A stretch of 64,000 bases of DNA from Symsagittifera roscoffensis (taxonomy: Eukaryota; Xenacoelomorpha; Acoela; Convolutidae), in assembly GCF_963678635.1 (NCBI RefSeq), contig NC_087065.1, positions 19,543,623-19,607,622 on the forward strand, in the 5' to 3' direction. Every line of letters begins with the position of its first letter. The stretch's first letter is position 1. A model generated the notes under the pieces. The model ran no database searches. It saw only the letters and a list, made by a program, of their open reading frames with translations, and had not been told where the DNA came from. A program made the translations under genes and the position numbers. This document shows positions 38,587-49,209 of the stretch, one piece after another.

Positions 38587-39015
38587 TCAGCTTGCCATCA
38601 TAGTGTTGTCCGTCGGAGATCTTCTAGTTGCCGCTACCTCAGTTGAGATGTCGGACAGTTCCGACATCTCTTCTCGATCCAATGTCCCGGTGGAAGTGGC
38701 AAAATCATGGCCTTGTTCTACCGGGGTAGATTCACTCGCCAGCCTTCTGCCTCTGTCTTCCAGTTCATTTACTTCCTGGTTGTCATTCATGGTATGGTCT
38801 GTATTGACCTCCACTTCTAACAGTTCTCTTCGCTCTTCTGAGGTCTTCTGACTTCTCGTTTCAACCATTCTGCCTGAAACCGTCCCCCTGTTATCAGACC
38901 GGGATCGCTTGATCCAATCCACAAAAGGATCGGTCATCGTTTTTCTTTGCTCCTCAGGTATGAATTTCCTAGAACTATTACCTCTTTTAGGTATTCTTGA
39001 CTTGTCTAGACTCAT
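38587..39015 (-). CDS. 142-codon leader ORF upstream of Gag
   Basis: It starts at ATG 39015 (MSLDKSRIPKRGNSSRKFIP) and ends at TGA 38589-38587. It is in the same frame as Gag, and the 13 codons between its stop and the Gag ATG are open. The product is polar: basic N-terminus, acidic centre (SEERRELLEVEVNTDH). I recognise no domain. It is either an N-terminal Gag extension reached by readthrough or initiated upstream, or a separate upstream ORF. A possible splice donor lies 12 bases upstream. Confidence 0.65.
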   Translation of the reverse strand: MSLDKSRIPKRGNSSRKFIPEEQRKTMTDPFVDWIKRSRSDNRGTVSGRMVETRSQKTSEERRELLEVEVNTDHTMNDNQEVNELEDRGRRLASESTPVEQGHDFATSTGTLDREEMSELSDISTEVAATRRSPTDNTMMAS

Positions 39016-41985
39016 TTCCTATTTGTACCTTCTCAAGCCTATACACTCAATTCGATTTATGGTGACTTCCTAGTCTTGACTATTAATATAAATAACACAA
39101 CACAATAAGTTTCACAAATTTCTATTAGATAGTGACCACGAATCCCTGTATGTTATCAGAATACAGTTTGTATAAAATTTATTCACACTAACCGGTTATC
39201 GGTCCAATGATTTGGAAATTAGCACAATATGATGTTATCAGTCAATTTAAAAGATAGTGTATTCACTACCCTATCAAGCACAGTTTACGTTGATTTAAAA
39301 TCAAAAAAAAAAATGTCTATTGACACGATATGAATGTATATATAACAAAAACGTATGTGTCTTGTACTCTTAATCGGTCGCAGTACAATAGTCGAACCTG
39401 TCTTTTAAAGAAAAAGCTTTCCCTGCTCGGTGCTGCACCAAACAGACAAAACTTTGAAGGCAGTAATTTTCTCAAGTGGGCGTCTATTGCACCCACCGAG
39501 TACCGTGTTACATATCTGCTTTCGGACTGCCCGAGCTAGACCTACTAAAATCCTCAGGGCAGTCACTTTTTCCCAAAAACGTATTATATTACAATCCACA
39601 CCAATGAATCACGCTCTTTTTAGTTTAGACTTAGTGTCGCGAATATCCGAGTTCGGACTTGTTTTGTATTAGTCTGGTTCTTATTGAAAGGCAAGTTACC
39701 AGTGCAGTCACTGATACCTAGCCTGTGTGTTAATAACCTAATAACTCTCACTTTTTAGTTTTTCTTTCGTCTACCTAAGTCCTTAATAAAATAATACCCC
39801 TCCGGAATGGCACAAATAGGACCCTCCCGGACTAATAGAATCTAGACCCCTCCGGATTTGGACCCCTCCGAATTGGTTAATATAAGACCCCTCCGGATTT
39901 GGACCCCTCCGAATTAGCAACTATAAGACCCCTCCGGATTCGGACCCCTCTTGAAAAAACTTCGACCCCTCCGGATTGGGAGCCCTCCGATTTTGTAAAA
40001 GTAGCTTTTCGTAGATTTCTTTCCTTCAACCTATACCCCTCCGGATACGTTCTCCGATGCAATTATGCTCTTTCAATTAACTGGGAAGGGTATGTACTAC
40101 CTTCCTAGACCCTTCCGGATTGAGGTTAAGCCTCCTATTTGACAATTCACACTAACGGTGAAGGGTCTTATTGCTGGCCTAACTTCGGCTCGATTAAGCT
40201 TTTGCTGTGCCTGTAGCCCTCCCTTTTCGTCTAGGACGGCCTAAAGTTACTTTATTCAACCGCTATTACCTTTTGGTAGGGGTATAAGGGCTTTTCTAAA
40301 AATTTTTGTAAAACGTGAAGGGTGTACCCTTCCAAATTGGGGAATTTGCCAAAAACAATCTCAAAAAATTTTCATGCTTATTTTTCCGAAAATTTTCTGA
40401 CTCTATCAGTAAGCTCAGCTAATTTCTGATCTATTGGTACCAAGATCAACTCGATATGCTCAGTAGTTCCAAAGTTATTAACCAAAACTTCTTTTTTCCA
40501 AACTCAAAAATTTTCTCTCTTATAGTTTCCGCCTAACTTTTTCCGCAAATCTGGTCCTCTCGACCTAAAAATTATTGATCCGAGCTCAGAAGGCCTATAC
40601 TCTTCTAGTTCAATGCAAAAGACCCGATCTAAAACGCTTTTGTAGAAAAAATTTGCGAAGAACTATGCTACCTGGACCCCTCCGGATTGATGAATCCACC
40701 AAATCAAACACGTTATGTTCGATTTCTCTGCAACCCGGAAGGCTTTCGGGTAGCGGGTTTTAAAACTCGTAGATTCACTAGTGGACGTTGTCCGAACACT
40801 TATTTTTACTGTCGTAACTCAAAAATTTCAAAAAATTGTCTAAATTTTTAGTGTTCCGTCTTCTCAAAAATCACGAAATTTCGGTTTTCGGTACCAAAAT
40901 AGTTCCAACCACTTCCGAACTTAACTTAACCGGTTCTATCAATTATGGTAGTGCTGTTACGATGTAACACACTAACTTAGCGCTTTTTTCCGTTTCAAAA
41001 AGTATCGATATCTCAAAAATCGCGACTTGTGGGGGGATCAAAATATCGCAATTTTGATCCTAAAAACCGGTCTGTTTTCGTTGTTTTTGACTGAAAATCG
41101 ATGTAAGACTATTAATATAGGCTGTATAAGTAATCATATTAGTAATACTATACCCCTCCGGGTTTGTTTAATATCCGAATTAAGGTGCTTAACTCGGATA
41201 TTCGCAGTTCGGTGAAGGGTCACTACAGTGCAGCACTGTCGAGCCCCCCTACAGATTACTATCTTACTTTTTGTACCAAAAGGGATGCAAAACTTGTTAA
41301 CGATACCCAACAGTCGATTGTTGTTGTCGTTGAGCCCCTTCTCGTTGCTCCTTGAACTGCTTGCCGGATCAGTCTTCACCCAAGACCCTTCCGAATTGAG
41401 CGCAAATCAGCTGACCCCTCCGGATTGAGCGCAATTTATCATTAACGTGCTTAAATGCTCAAATAACCCTACAGTACAAGCCTCACAAACGGGCCACAAA
41501 ATTGATCGAAACGATCCTGACTGATATAAATGCCTGTAACAACAATATATCTATCAACAACAAACGGGGGGGTTGAATCACATCTTGTCTGGGGGGATGA
41601 TTTCTACTGATTTTTAACTTTTTTACTGTTTTTGGTTTTTTCGGTTATTTTTTATGTTTTTTGTTTTTCTTGGGTACTATACTACTTTTTGTTTGGTTTT
41701 ATTTATATCTTTCAGTGTTTTTGGTCACAAACCACTCAGGGGAGAGGGGACGGCCGATCCCCCCACCCTTCCTGGTTCGTGAATTTTCGGTCTTAACTAG
41801 GTTAAAAAACTATTCACGGCGATCCGGAAGGCTTCCGCGTTCCGAACTACCCTTCCGCCCCGGCGGTTTAGGCCTATTAAGGGCGTTAATGTGAGCATCC
41901 GCTCGGCGCGGAGTGCTCGTTAACGGTTCCGCCGGTCATGATGTTATAAAAAAAATAACACCCAGGAGCTCCATAAAAACATACA
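39016..41985 (-). other. Long leader of the giant element
   Basis: About 3 kb separate the 5' LTR from the first ORF; I see no long protein frame. It holds the CCGGA motif array (39795-40115), a candidate donor GAGAAG/GTACAA at 39028, and the 41046-41985 segment repeated at 17381-18328. A weak PBS candidate, TGGAGCTCCTGGGTGT, begins 12 bases past the LTR end (41973 downwards); the left copy reads TGGCGC at that point. Confidence 0.6.
39795..40115. repeat. Array of GACCCCTCCGGATT motifs
   Basis: About twelve copies, counted by eye, of GACCCCTCCGGATT and variants (CCTCCGAATT, CCCTTCCGGATT, CCCTCCCGGACT) occur irregularly in ~320 bases. Related copies lie at 40674, 41151, 41391 and 41413, and in the LTRs both as CCCTTCCGGATT and as AATCCGGAAGG. 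The UCCGGA core is self-complementary. Confidence 0.75.
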
Positions 41986-42906
41986 TGTAACATTCGCCCG
42001 GAAGATACATATCGACGGAAAACAAAACTACGTCCTAAGACGACTGGCCAATGTCTAAACAGAGTTTTGCATGCTTTTCACCGTCTCTACCAAGCCAGTA
42101 CTTTCGGTGGTCTTTCTAACATCGGGTCGACAAAAACGTTACTGTTCTCCGGCTTCGACCAGAACGCTCAAATTAACTGAATTACATGCAAAAATAATGA
42201 GCTCATGGCTGGGTCTCAGTATCCCCAGACCACGAGGTCACTCCTAAAAACAGGGCTACTACTTATTATATTACTATTGTTTTTGTTCAGTAGATAAAAG
42301 TCATCATCTCCATCGAAGATGGATCAACCCTTTCCCCCAACTCCTAGCACCTCATCCTTGTCAAAACTAATCCAAATATCAATTAAATTCAAGTCAGGAC
42401 ATGACAGGATGCTAAAAGTTCGTGTGAGTCAATAAAAGTTTCAGCCCCGAGACCCTTCCGGATTCTTGAATCCGCTGAATCAAGCTCGTTAATCTTGATT
42501 TCTTCCTAATCCGGAAGGCTGGTTTCTTACCCTTCACCGTTGTTCGCAACGGCCTTGCAACTTTTGTAGCAGCACAATAGTTGCAACTCGGAACATTCTC
42601 TGCTATTCCTCCAATCTGCTGCTGTTTTTCAATCACGATTATCGTTGTTTTCGTCAGCGCAACTAATGTTGTTGTGTTTTCTCTCTCGTTTTTTGTAAAA
42701 ATGGCCGTTTCAGCATTTCTCAGAAATGTGACGTCATCATTCGAATTTTTGAAATTTTAAAATACTAGAATATTCCAGCCCTCACCGTCTGGCCAAATGT
42801 TCCAATAACGCTCTTAGTTCTTAAAAACCACCAATCCGGAAGGCTTACTGCTAAAATTCCGAACTCTGCAGAGATTGCATTTTTCACATTCTGGTCGAAT
42901 GTCACA
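41986..42906 (-). mobile_element. 5' LTR of the giant element
   Basis: 921 bp, matching 18329-19250. In element orientation it starts TGTGACATTCG and ends CGAATGTTACA. Transcription would start here and read leftward. The outer edge joins gypsy RT sequence (AGCGTTGAAAATAG) at 42907. Confidence 0.85.
42729..42736. promoter_or_regulatory. CRE-like palindrome in the 5' LTR
   Basis: TGACGTCA, ~170 bases from the U3 start, same position as in the other LTR. Confidence 0.45.
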
Positions 42907-43350
42907 AGCGTTGAAAATAGTGTTTGTTTTGATTGGTCCGATTTGACTACTTGTGTGATGTTGTCCAGGAGTAATTCTATAATTGGCATCTGATTCTTGT
43001 TTTTTTGGATGAATTTGTTTTTTTTTCTGGGAGTCTAAGTCCAGTTTAACTGTTTGGTCCTTTTTTTACTGTTAATATAATTGGACTAATGACTTGTCGA
43101 TCCAAACATTTTTCTAATTTGATAATGGGTTTTTGATCAATAAATTTGTTGAGTTCTGCTTCGACCCGTTTTTCTAGGTGCATCGGGATGCGTCGTCCCT
43201 TTTGTTGAATTGGGCTCACCTCTTTGCTAAATTGGGTTCGCATAATGTGATTTTTTGACTTTCAAATACGTACACATAGTTGCTGAAAGTTACCTCTGAC
43301 CCATTGTTTAATTTCCAGGTCTAATTCTTCCGATTCACGTATGTTCAGCA
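42907..43350 (-). pseudogene. Gypsy RT fragment right of the giant insertion
   Basis: It holds the RT N-terminal half: EVSPIQQKGRRIPMHLEKRV (frame 43243-43046) and LLDNITQVVK with FSTL at the break (about 42907-42990). It continues the fragment at 17178-17344. Frameshifts near 43020 show it was dead or dying apart from the insertion. Confidence 0.7.
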
Positions 43351-43363
43351 GGTTTCTCCGTTT

Positions 43364-43640
43364 TTAGTTTTCGTGAATGGGTTTTATCCCTAATTGTGGC
43401 AGTATATTTCTACCTATTATATTTGCTTTTTGATCATCAACAATGATGAATGGGGCTGTTTGTATCTTCCAGTCTCCTGATCGAGCTGTTGGAATTAGTC
43501 TCCTCTTCGGAGTTATTCTTTCACCATTGTAATGTGCTAAAATTCTGGCGGTGTCTTCCGTTAAGATACTTCTGAATAGTGTTGACTTGTCGTTGTTTTT
43601 GTTCAGAAATGACATTGGGCTTCCGGAATCCGCGAAGCTA
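43364..43640 (-). pseudogene. Gypsy protease remnant, unit B
   Basis: An 83-codon frame (43615-43364) covers the protease body: TARSGDWKIQTAPFIIVDD, then NIIGRNILPQLGIKPIHEN. The DSGSPMS-type active-site residues lie at its start, partly outside a clean frame. It is the best-preserved copy of this family in the window. Confidence 0.65.
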
Positions 43641-43699
43641 ATACTTCTTCTGTTTTTTTCTTTAGCTATACAAAAAGACCGCTAAGATCATCTTGGGAC

Positions 43700-44883
43700 A
43701 AATTAGTCATGTTCTTAGCTTCGAATGCTTCCAAAATTGCCATCACAGAAAGTTTATTGATTTGATATTTTTCCCAGCCATTTTGGATGTAAGCTGTGCG
43801 AATGCGACTAAGTCGTTATCAGTTTTGATTTCCCCTTGTTGTTCCTCGTTCAGGTCTCCAAAGTTATTAACATTTGCAGATCGACAGACTTTGGCAAATT
43901 TGCCTCGCTTGGCACATTTTGAACAAATTTTATCCTTTGCTGGGCACGATTGTTAATGGTTTTGACCATATTGGTTGCAGCATTGGTAGCGTTATTTTGA
44001 AAATTAAAGTAAGTGTTCCGGTGTTGTTGTCCTCTTGTTTAGTGTGTTCCTCTTGAATTTGGTCTACCGTGGAATCCGCCCCGACCTCCTTTTGAACTTT
44101 GATTGTTAGCGCAATTATTACGACCACATGTGATGATATTAGTTATTGGTTCCTGTGTGTCGTTGTTTTTTGCCCTCCGAATGAATTTAATTATATTGTT
44201 CGACTGTTCAATAGCTTTTTTCCAGCTTACTCCATATTCCTTTGCATCTTGTGGGCTTCGCATTTGAGCTAGCAGTTCTTCTGCAGTTTTCTCGTGGTTT
44301 ATGTGTGCAGTAATCATATCTATCACATACTCGTCTTTTCGATCTGCACAATCGACCCCGCAACTAGTTCGACAAAATTCGCGTGGAATTGTTCAAGGCC
44401 TTTTGTTCTCTTTTACTTTTTACAGAAAAAGTTGTACCTCTCAAAAGCTACGACTCTGGTTGTGATGAAAATATCTTCTACAGTTGTCATGAGGTCTTTT
44501 GTGGTAACAGTGTGTAAGTCCAGACATGATTTTTTTTGTTAAACCTGTCGTTGCCCCTTGGCACCAATACATAGAAAAGGATAACTGCGTACTTTTGCAT
44601 CTGCATCGTGCCAAGGAAATGAATTACATAATACTCTCTTCTCCCGCGCTTTGATCACGGGATTTTCCCAGTCGACTCGCTTCTTTTGGTTTCGAACATC
44701 CCGCTATTTCTTCAGTGTTTCCGTTTCACCCGTTATTTTGAACTCATAAATAGGTTCTGAATGTTCAACTAGTGGCGGTTGAGTTCTCAGTGAGTTGCTT
44801 ACTTCAATTCCATCTTTCGCGGTTACTGCCATCTCTAGTATTGCCGCCCACTTAGACCACGCTAATGGTAATTTAGCTGACAT
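43700..44883 (-). pseudogene. Gypsy gag remnant, unit B
   Basis: Starts at ATG 44883 and is collinear with 11380-12579. The frame 44326-44039 covers a mid-gag helix region (MIDMITAHINHEKTAEELLA), and the knuckle-like CSKCAKRGKFAKVC (Lys for His) lies near 43920. Several stops interrupt it. Confidence 0.7.
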
Positions 44884-44957
44884 CTTTGGATCAATAAAAT
44901 GGATTATTGTTTTATTTGATTATTATGGATTTATATTCAACGGGTTTTCGAATAACT

Positions 44958-44971
44958 TGCTGACTGCGCCA
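44958..44971 (-). promoter_or_regulatory. Primer-binding site, unit B gypsy
   Basis: TGGCGCAGTCAGCA abuts the LTR at 44972 on the minus strand. Confidence 0.75.
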
Positions 44972-45221
44972 TGTCATACCTCTACGTATTATCGTATTAC
45001 ATATTGAATCCGAACTGATTGATAAATCAAGAGTTCTAGACGAGGCGAGAAAAAAATATATATAACATCATTTATTGACAACTGAGCTACAACTCAAGAA
45101 CAATACAAGCCTACTGCCAATCAAGGTCAATCAATCAAATAGCATGATAATTTGCACAGTAAGTTCAACATAAAGGTAGATATCATATATGATAAGATTA
45201 TCAAATCGAGCCGGATGACCA
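44972..45221 (-). mobile_element. LTR of the unit B gypsy copy
   Basis: Plus strand begins TGTCATACCTCTACG and ends GCCGGATGACCA; counterpart of 12668-12949 without its internal duplication. Confidence 0.7.
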
Positions 45222-45259
45222 GCGAGAGTCCTATTACACTGGTCTAAAGTTGGGTCGTA

Positions 45260-45571
45260 TTCGATGGCAAGGAATGAATGTAACTACCTGCGTTTGGTCC
45301 TTTTGTTGTTCGCTGTTTTGCCATAATACAAGGTGGACGAGCCCTATTTGCTGAAAGTTGGGCCGGCAATTTGGCTTTAACTTTTTGATCGACAAGGAGG
45401 AACAAGACTGATCAGTATAGCTCTTGTAATTTTTAGTTGGCCAAAATCAACATCATTACGAGACCAAACCTCTGCATTTTGTGAATTGTATGCGGCTTCC
45501 GCAACAAGAATGCTCTCTTTGTTCTTCTCTGTTTTTTTCGTTTTCTTCAACCGTGAGCCCATCGAGTGCAC
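45260..45571 (-). pseudogene. Unassigned protein fragment, unit B copy
   Basis: A 64-codon frame with VAEAAYNSQNAEVWSRNDVD and KITRAILISLVP, continuing in another frame towards 45260. It is the counterpart of 13000-13330. No family is recognised. Confidence 0.35.
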
Positions 45572-46758
45572 AGTTTGGCCTTGTAATGACGGAATGAGCT
45601 GATTAAGCCGAATGAGCTCAATTGAATGATCAGATTGTGGTAGAGTTCTCCTCCCGCACCGAGTGCCAACGGATTTTATTCATTTATAGTAGATTCTGAG
45701 ACCAAAATCTTTTACAATCTATTAGAGATGTAAAATTCAGACCATAAATATGATAAAGAGTTACCATCATAATTATTTGTTTGTGAGAAAAAATCCATTA
45801 TTATAAAGTTACAACCGATTATAATCTCTCATTTTCGGCTGAAACTATTGATCATGTTCGAATACTAAAATTGATTTTCAGCCATTGTTGTTCATTATTG
45901 TTCATTAGATTTTCTTGTAAACATTTTGATGAAAAATTGCGAGAACTTTTATCAATAACTCAAAAGAAAACTCAACAGAAAACTTTTTGATGGATTGTAA
46001 TTAACCATTTTGCAAAAGGGAAGAAAAAATGAAAGTGATCCAAATTTAGGACCAACCTCTCATATGAAGCTTATCGAAAGTAACAAAGTAACAACAAGAC
46101 TGCTCGTACATCAGGGCAAAGCCCTGATTGTACCAACTGCCCTTAATCCATATCGAATAACTTTTGGGAAACGGCAACATTCAAAACCATTGTTTTTGGA
46201 CAATTACAAAGAGCAAGTACCAATATTTGAGTCTTACTAAATCAAAACTAGCGTCAATTCATTTTGAAACAGTTTTTTCGTGCGGTTTTCATAAATAATA
46301 TGCGTTATGCTTTCAAAATTATAAACAAAAATTACAAAACGCGCATAAATTAGTCCAGATCATGGCCATACTGACATTTTTTTGAACTCGTAAATTTTTC
46401 AAAAATAGATCGGAGGTGAAAAAAATTTTAAAGGTTGATTTTAGGGATACGATATTTTCAATGGTGCATAATATTTCTTGTTTTAGTCTAATGTTTTGAT
46501 CGCTAAAGTTAACTGAATAAAAAATTGTTTTTTTTTACAGTCGGATTTTTTATAATTAGTTTTTTCTTTCAAGTGTAATTTTGCGGCCATGCACAAACAG
46601 AGCAAACATATAATAGACATCGGCATGGGAATAGACTGGAATGATAACCTTGCCTAATATACGGTAAAAACTTTTTAAAGTGTGCCAAAAACTTTTCCGC
46701 AACTAATAACAATAGGACTGTGTAAAATTTCAATTAAAATGACAATATCTGCCGCGAG
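45572..46758. other. AT-rich noncoding stretch, unit B
   Basis: Counterpart of 13331-14494. No gene is supported. It keeps the compensated hairpin at 46110 and the inverted repeat-end sequence near 46345-46370. Confidence 0.5.
46110..46128. repeat. Small hairpin, unit B
   Basis: ATCAGGGC-AAA-GCCCTGAT, identical to 13844-13862. Confidence 0.7.
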
Positions 46759-46998
46759 TGTCAAACCTCTACGTATGATTGTATTACTTATTGAATCCGA
46801 ACGGATTGAGGAACCAAGAGTTCCAAACGAGGCGAGACAAAGAAACTGTTTAATAGACACCAATTATTGACAACTGAGCTACCGCTCCAGAACAACACCG
46901 ATCGTCAACAAACCAAATAGCATGATAGTTACCAGGGTAACTTCAGTATAAAGGTGAACATCATGTGTGATAAGTTTATGTATCCGAGCCGGATGACA
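46759..46998. mobile_element. Solo LTR of the gypsy family, unit B
   Basis: 240 bp, counterpart of 14495-14734, beginning TGTCAAACC and ending GCCGGATGACA. Confidence 0.65.
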
Positions 46999-47028
46999 TT
47001 CCCTTGGAGGAGGAATCTAGTATATTGA

Positions 47029-47735
47029 TTGATTTTTAGTTTGAGTTTTATAGGCCCTTGGGGGATTTTTGACTTTTCCTTTTCTCTTTTTAGTTCTGCA
47101 GTTTCAGTTTTCTGCTCGGGTCTGTTGCAAAATTGTGTCCACCTCATCATTTTTTGTCACCTTTCATGTGCTTATCGTGTTGTTTGTGAGTTTGTTTGTC
47201 ATCCTTTCAACTTATCTTTCGTCAGCTACCCCCTCTCTCAGCTCTTTCATGTTTTTACTCTTTTACTCAACTTATCGCTCAAAATGATCTTGTCAGTGCC
47301 AAACAGCAACCTCATGTACTCTGTAGGATTTTCGCCTGATCTTTTACAAATTCAAGTTCGATAAACAGTCTCTGGAGTTTTTGTGGCCCGAATGGACATC
47401 CCAATCCAAGTCTGGCACATGGTGAAGTGATGCGAAGGGATTTCAACAAGCATCATATGATGCAAGTTCCGATCACAGAGAACCAACTTGGAACAATGCA
47501 AATGATGAAGAAACAGACTGAGCATGTGGGAATGAACTATCCGAGATTCCTGACTCGAGATTTGTTGCTCAACCAGTCGACGACTTCCTCTTTCCTTGGT
47601 AGGAGGCAGGATCAACCGGAAACCCCATCACAATAGATGAAGATGAGGATTTCTCCGAAATATTGACTCCACCAACTCCACAACAAACCCCAGCAATGCT
47701 CGACAGCTCTTTGGTTGAAAGTTTTTTGTAAATAA
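47029..47735 (+). pseudogene. Conserved unassigned gene fragment, unit B copy
   Basis: Counterpart of 14766-15478. It keeps MILSVPNSNLMYSVGFSPDL and the DFNKHHMM block, with a small deletion near 47540 and different point changes. No domain is recognised. Confidence 0.4.
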
Positions 47736-47954
47736 TTGTTGTTTGGCCTTAACTTTGTTCACTGTAATTATTTATTTTCTTCAATTTCATTTTAATTATG
47801 AGAATAGATGACAGGTTCAGGGTAAATCATTGAAAAACAATTAAAACTTAATTTAGCGCTCCGAACACGCTTACATGTTAAGAAAGTTGATTAATTTTTG
47901 CACCCATTTTAGAAAAACACTAGAAAAAAGTACACAAGTAATAAATACCTGATG

Positions 47955-48275
47955 GTACGTTGCATATTGTCAAAATAACTCAAACACCTTTTGCATATTG
48001 TCAAAAAAAATTGAAATATTTTTCACATCTTGTCAAAAAATAGAAATACTTTTTACATTTTGTTAAAAAAATTGTAACAATTTTCCATTTTGTCAAAAAA
48101 TTTGCAACATTTTTTGTATTTTGTTTAAAAAAAGTGAAACATTTTTGCATATTGTCAAAAAAATGGAACACTTTATCATTTTGTCGAAAAAATTGAAACA
48201 GTTTTTGCATCTTGTCAAAAAAGCTAAACACTTTTTGTAACTTGTTAAAAAAAATTGACGTGTTTTGCAACTTCT
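47955..48275. repeat. AT-rich ~33 bp minisatellite, unit B
   Basis: Counterpart of 15705-16015. On the minus strand the period is close to 11 codons, giving a Phe/Lys-rich frame (48001-48285) that I regard as a by-product. Confidence 0.8.
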
Positions 48276-48552
48276 TGAAAATCAAAAAAAAACATTACAT
48301 CTCTCTCACAAGTTTGAAACTTTTTTTTGTAAACTTCTTAGTTTTTTTGTTTTTGAGTAATTTCATAAGCATATGAGAGAAAAAAGATGGATTTTCAAAA
48401 ACTTTTGATTGGAAAATTGACATGATCACTATTTACAAATTCATAATCATCAATAAAACAGTGAATTATTTTTGACAAATTCTGTTCAAATTTTGAGATT
48501 TATACTTTACGAACTCTTTCCAGAAAAGTTGAACCGATTGTGTGAGTTGAAG

Positions 48553-49041
48553 CTAACTTCTGATTAGAACATAAAAAATGTCGTCTGAACTTTTGAGTAA
48601 CATTTTTTTCTTTGCAAAGCTTAGCAATTTTTCCTCTCCTTTCCGTTTCAAATTGTGATGAACAGCGCGGTCAAGTTGACTGAAAACTTCGCCAGTTGAT
48701 GAAATAACGTTCAAATGGAATCTGTGTTTGTACAGAGTATAAAGACAATTGATAAATTGGTATGTGAAATGAAAGTTACCCAATCGCTGTAAAATTTGAT
48801 CGAAAGATGAACCATTCAGAAGAATGTGGAATTTACAGTTTTCCAAAGAAAAGTTAAAATCATGGGTAGAGACACAAAAACTATGGGTTACTAAAAACTT
48901 TTCGTAAAAATCACAAGAAACGGAAATTATAAGCGATTTTTCATTAATTTCTGAATAAAAGTTGGGAAGAGCTTGACACATAGCTACATCCATCTGGAAC
49001 AGTGAGCTGCGAATTGTGGATTTGATTAGGAACACTAACAC
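48553..49041 (-). CDS. Unrecognised 162-codon ORF
   Basis: An open minus-strand frame with a balanced composition (for example FSLENCKFHILLNGSSFDQI, then LGNFHFTYQFINCLYTLYKH). It starts at a non-ATG codon at 49041; the first ATG lies within. It borders the Polinton, where a gene on the opposite strand would not be unusual. I cannot name it. It is absent from unit A, where this segment is missing. Confidence 0.35.
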   Translation of the reverse strand: MLVFLIKSTIRSSLFQMDVAMCQALPNFYSEINEKSLIISVSCDFYEKFLVTHSFCVSTHDFNFSLENCKFHILLNGSSFDQILQRLGNFHFTYQFINCLYTLYKHRFHLNVISSTGEVFSQLDRAVHHNLKRKGEEKLLSFAKKKMLLKSSDDIFYVLIRS

Positions 49042-49209
49042 CTCGACATTTCCATATTTGGAAACTTCACAGAAAAATTCCTTTTATAGTTCTATTTTCT
49101 TTTATGGTTTATTGAATGACTCATTATGTTTACTTCCATTTTTATTTAATCTCAAAATCATTTTCCTCATTTCTCTTCATCTGATCAGTTTCCTCTTCAA
49201 AACGATACT

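Larger units (their letters stand above)
17348..42906 (-). mobile_element. Giant Ty3/gypsy-type LTR retrotransposon with a large 3' gene block
   Basis: Paired LTRs bound gag, CCHC/protease, RT, RNase H and integrase in Ty3/gypsy order on the minus strand, followed by about 9 kb of extra ORFs (29018 down to 20068). Coding density and G+C are visibly higher than in the flanks. Counting by eye, the LTRs differ at about a dozen substitutions and one 1-base indel over ~921 bp, so insertion is fairly recent. Size is comparable to plant Ogre and planarian Burro elements rather than the usual 5-10 kb. Three in-frame stops and two frame changes interrupt gag-pol; these are either recoding sites or inactivating lesions. 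The left side has an extra 981 bp (17348-18328), and I find no target-site duplication. Confidence 0.9.

Noticed and set aside
39795-40115. CRISPR-like array
   Set aside because: Spacing is irregular, units are short and variable, and the context is a eukaryotic retroelement.
17339-42912. Target-site duplication flanking the giant element
   Set aside because: Flanks AAGTCTACC and AGCGTT share no 4-6 base repeat; the left end is rearranged.
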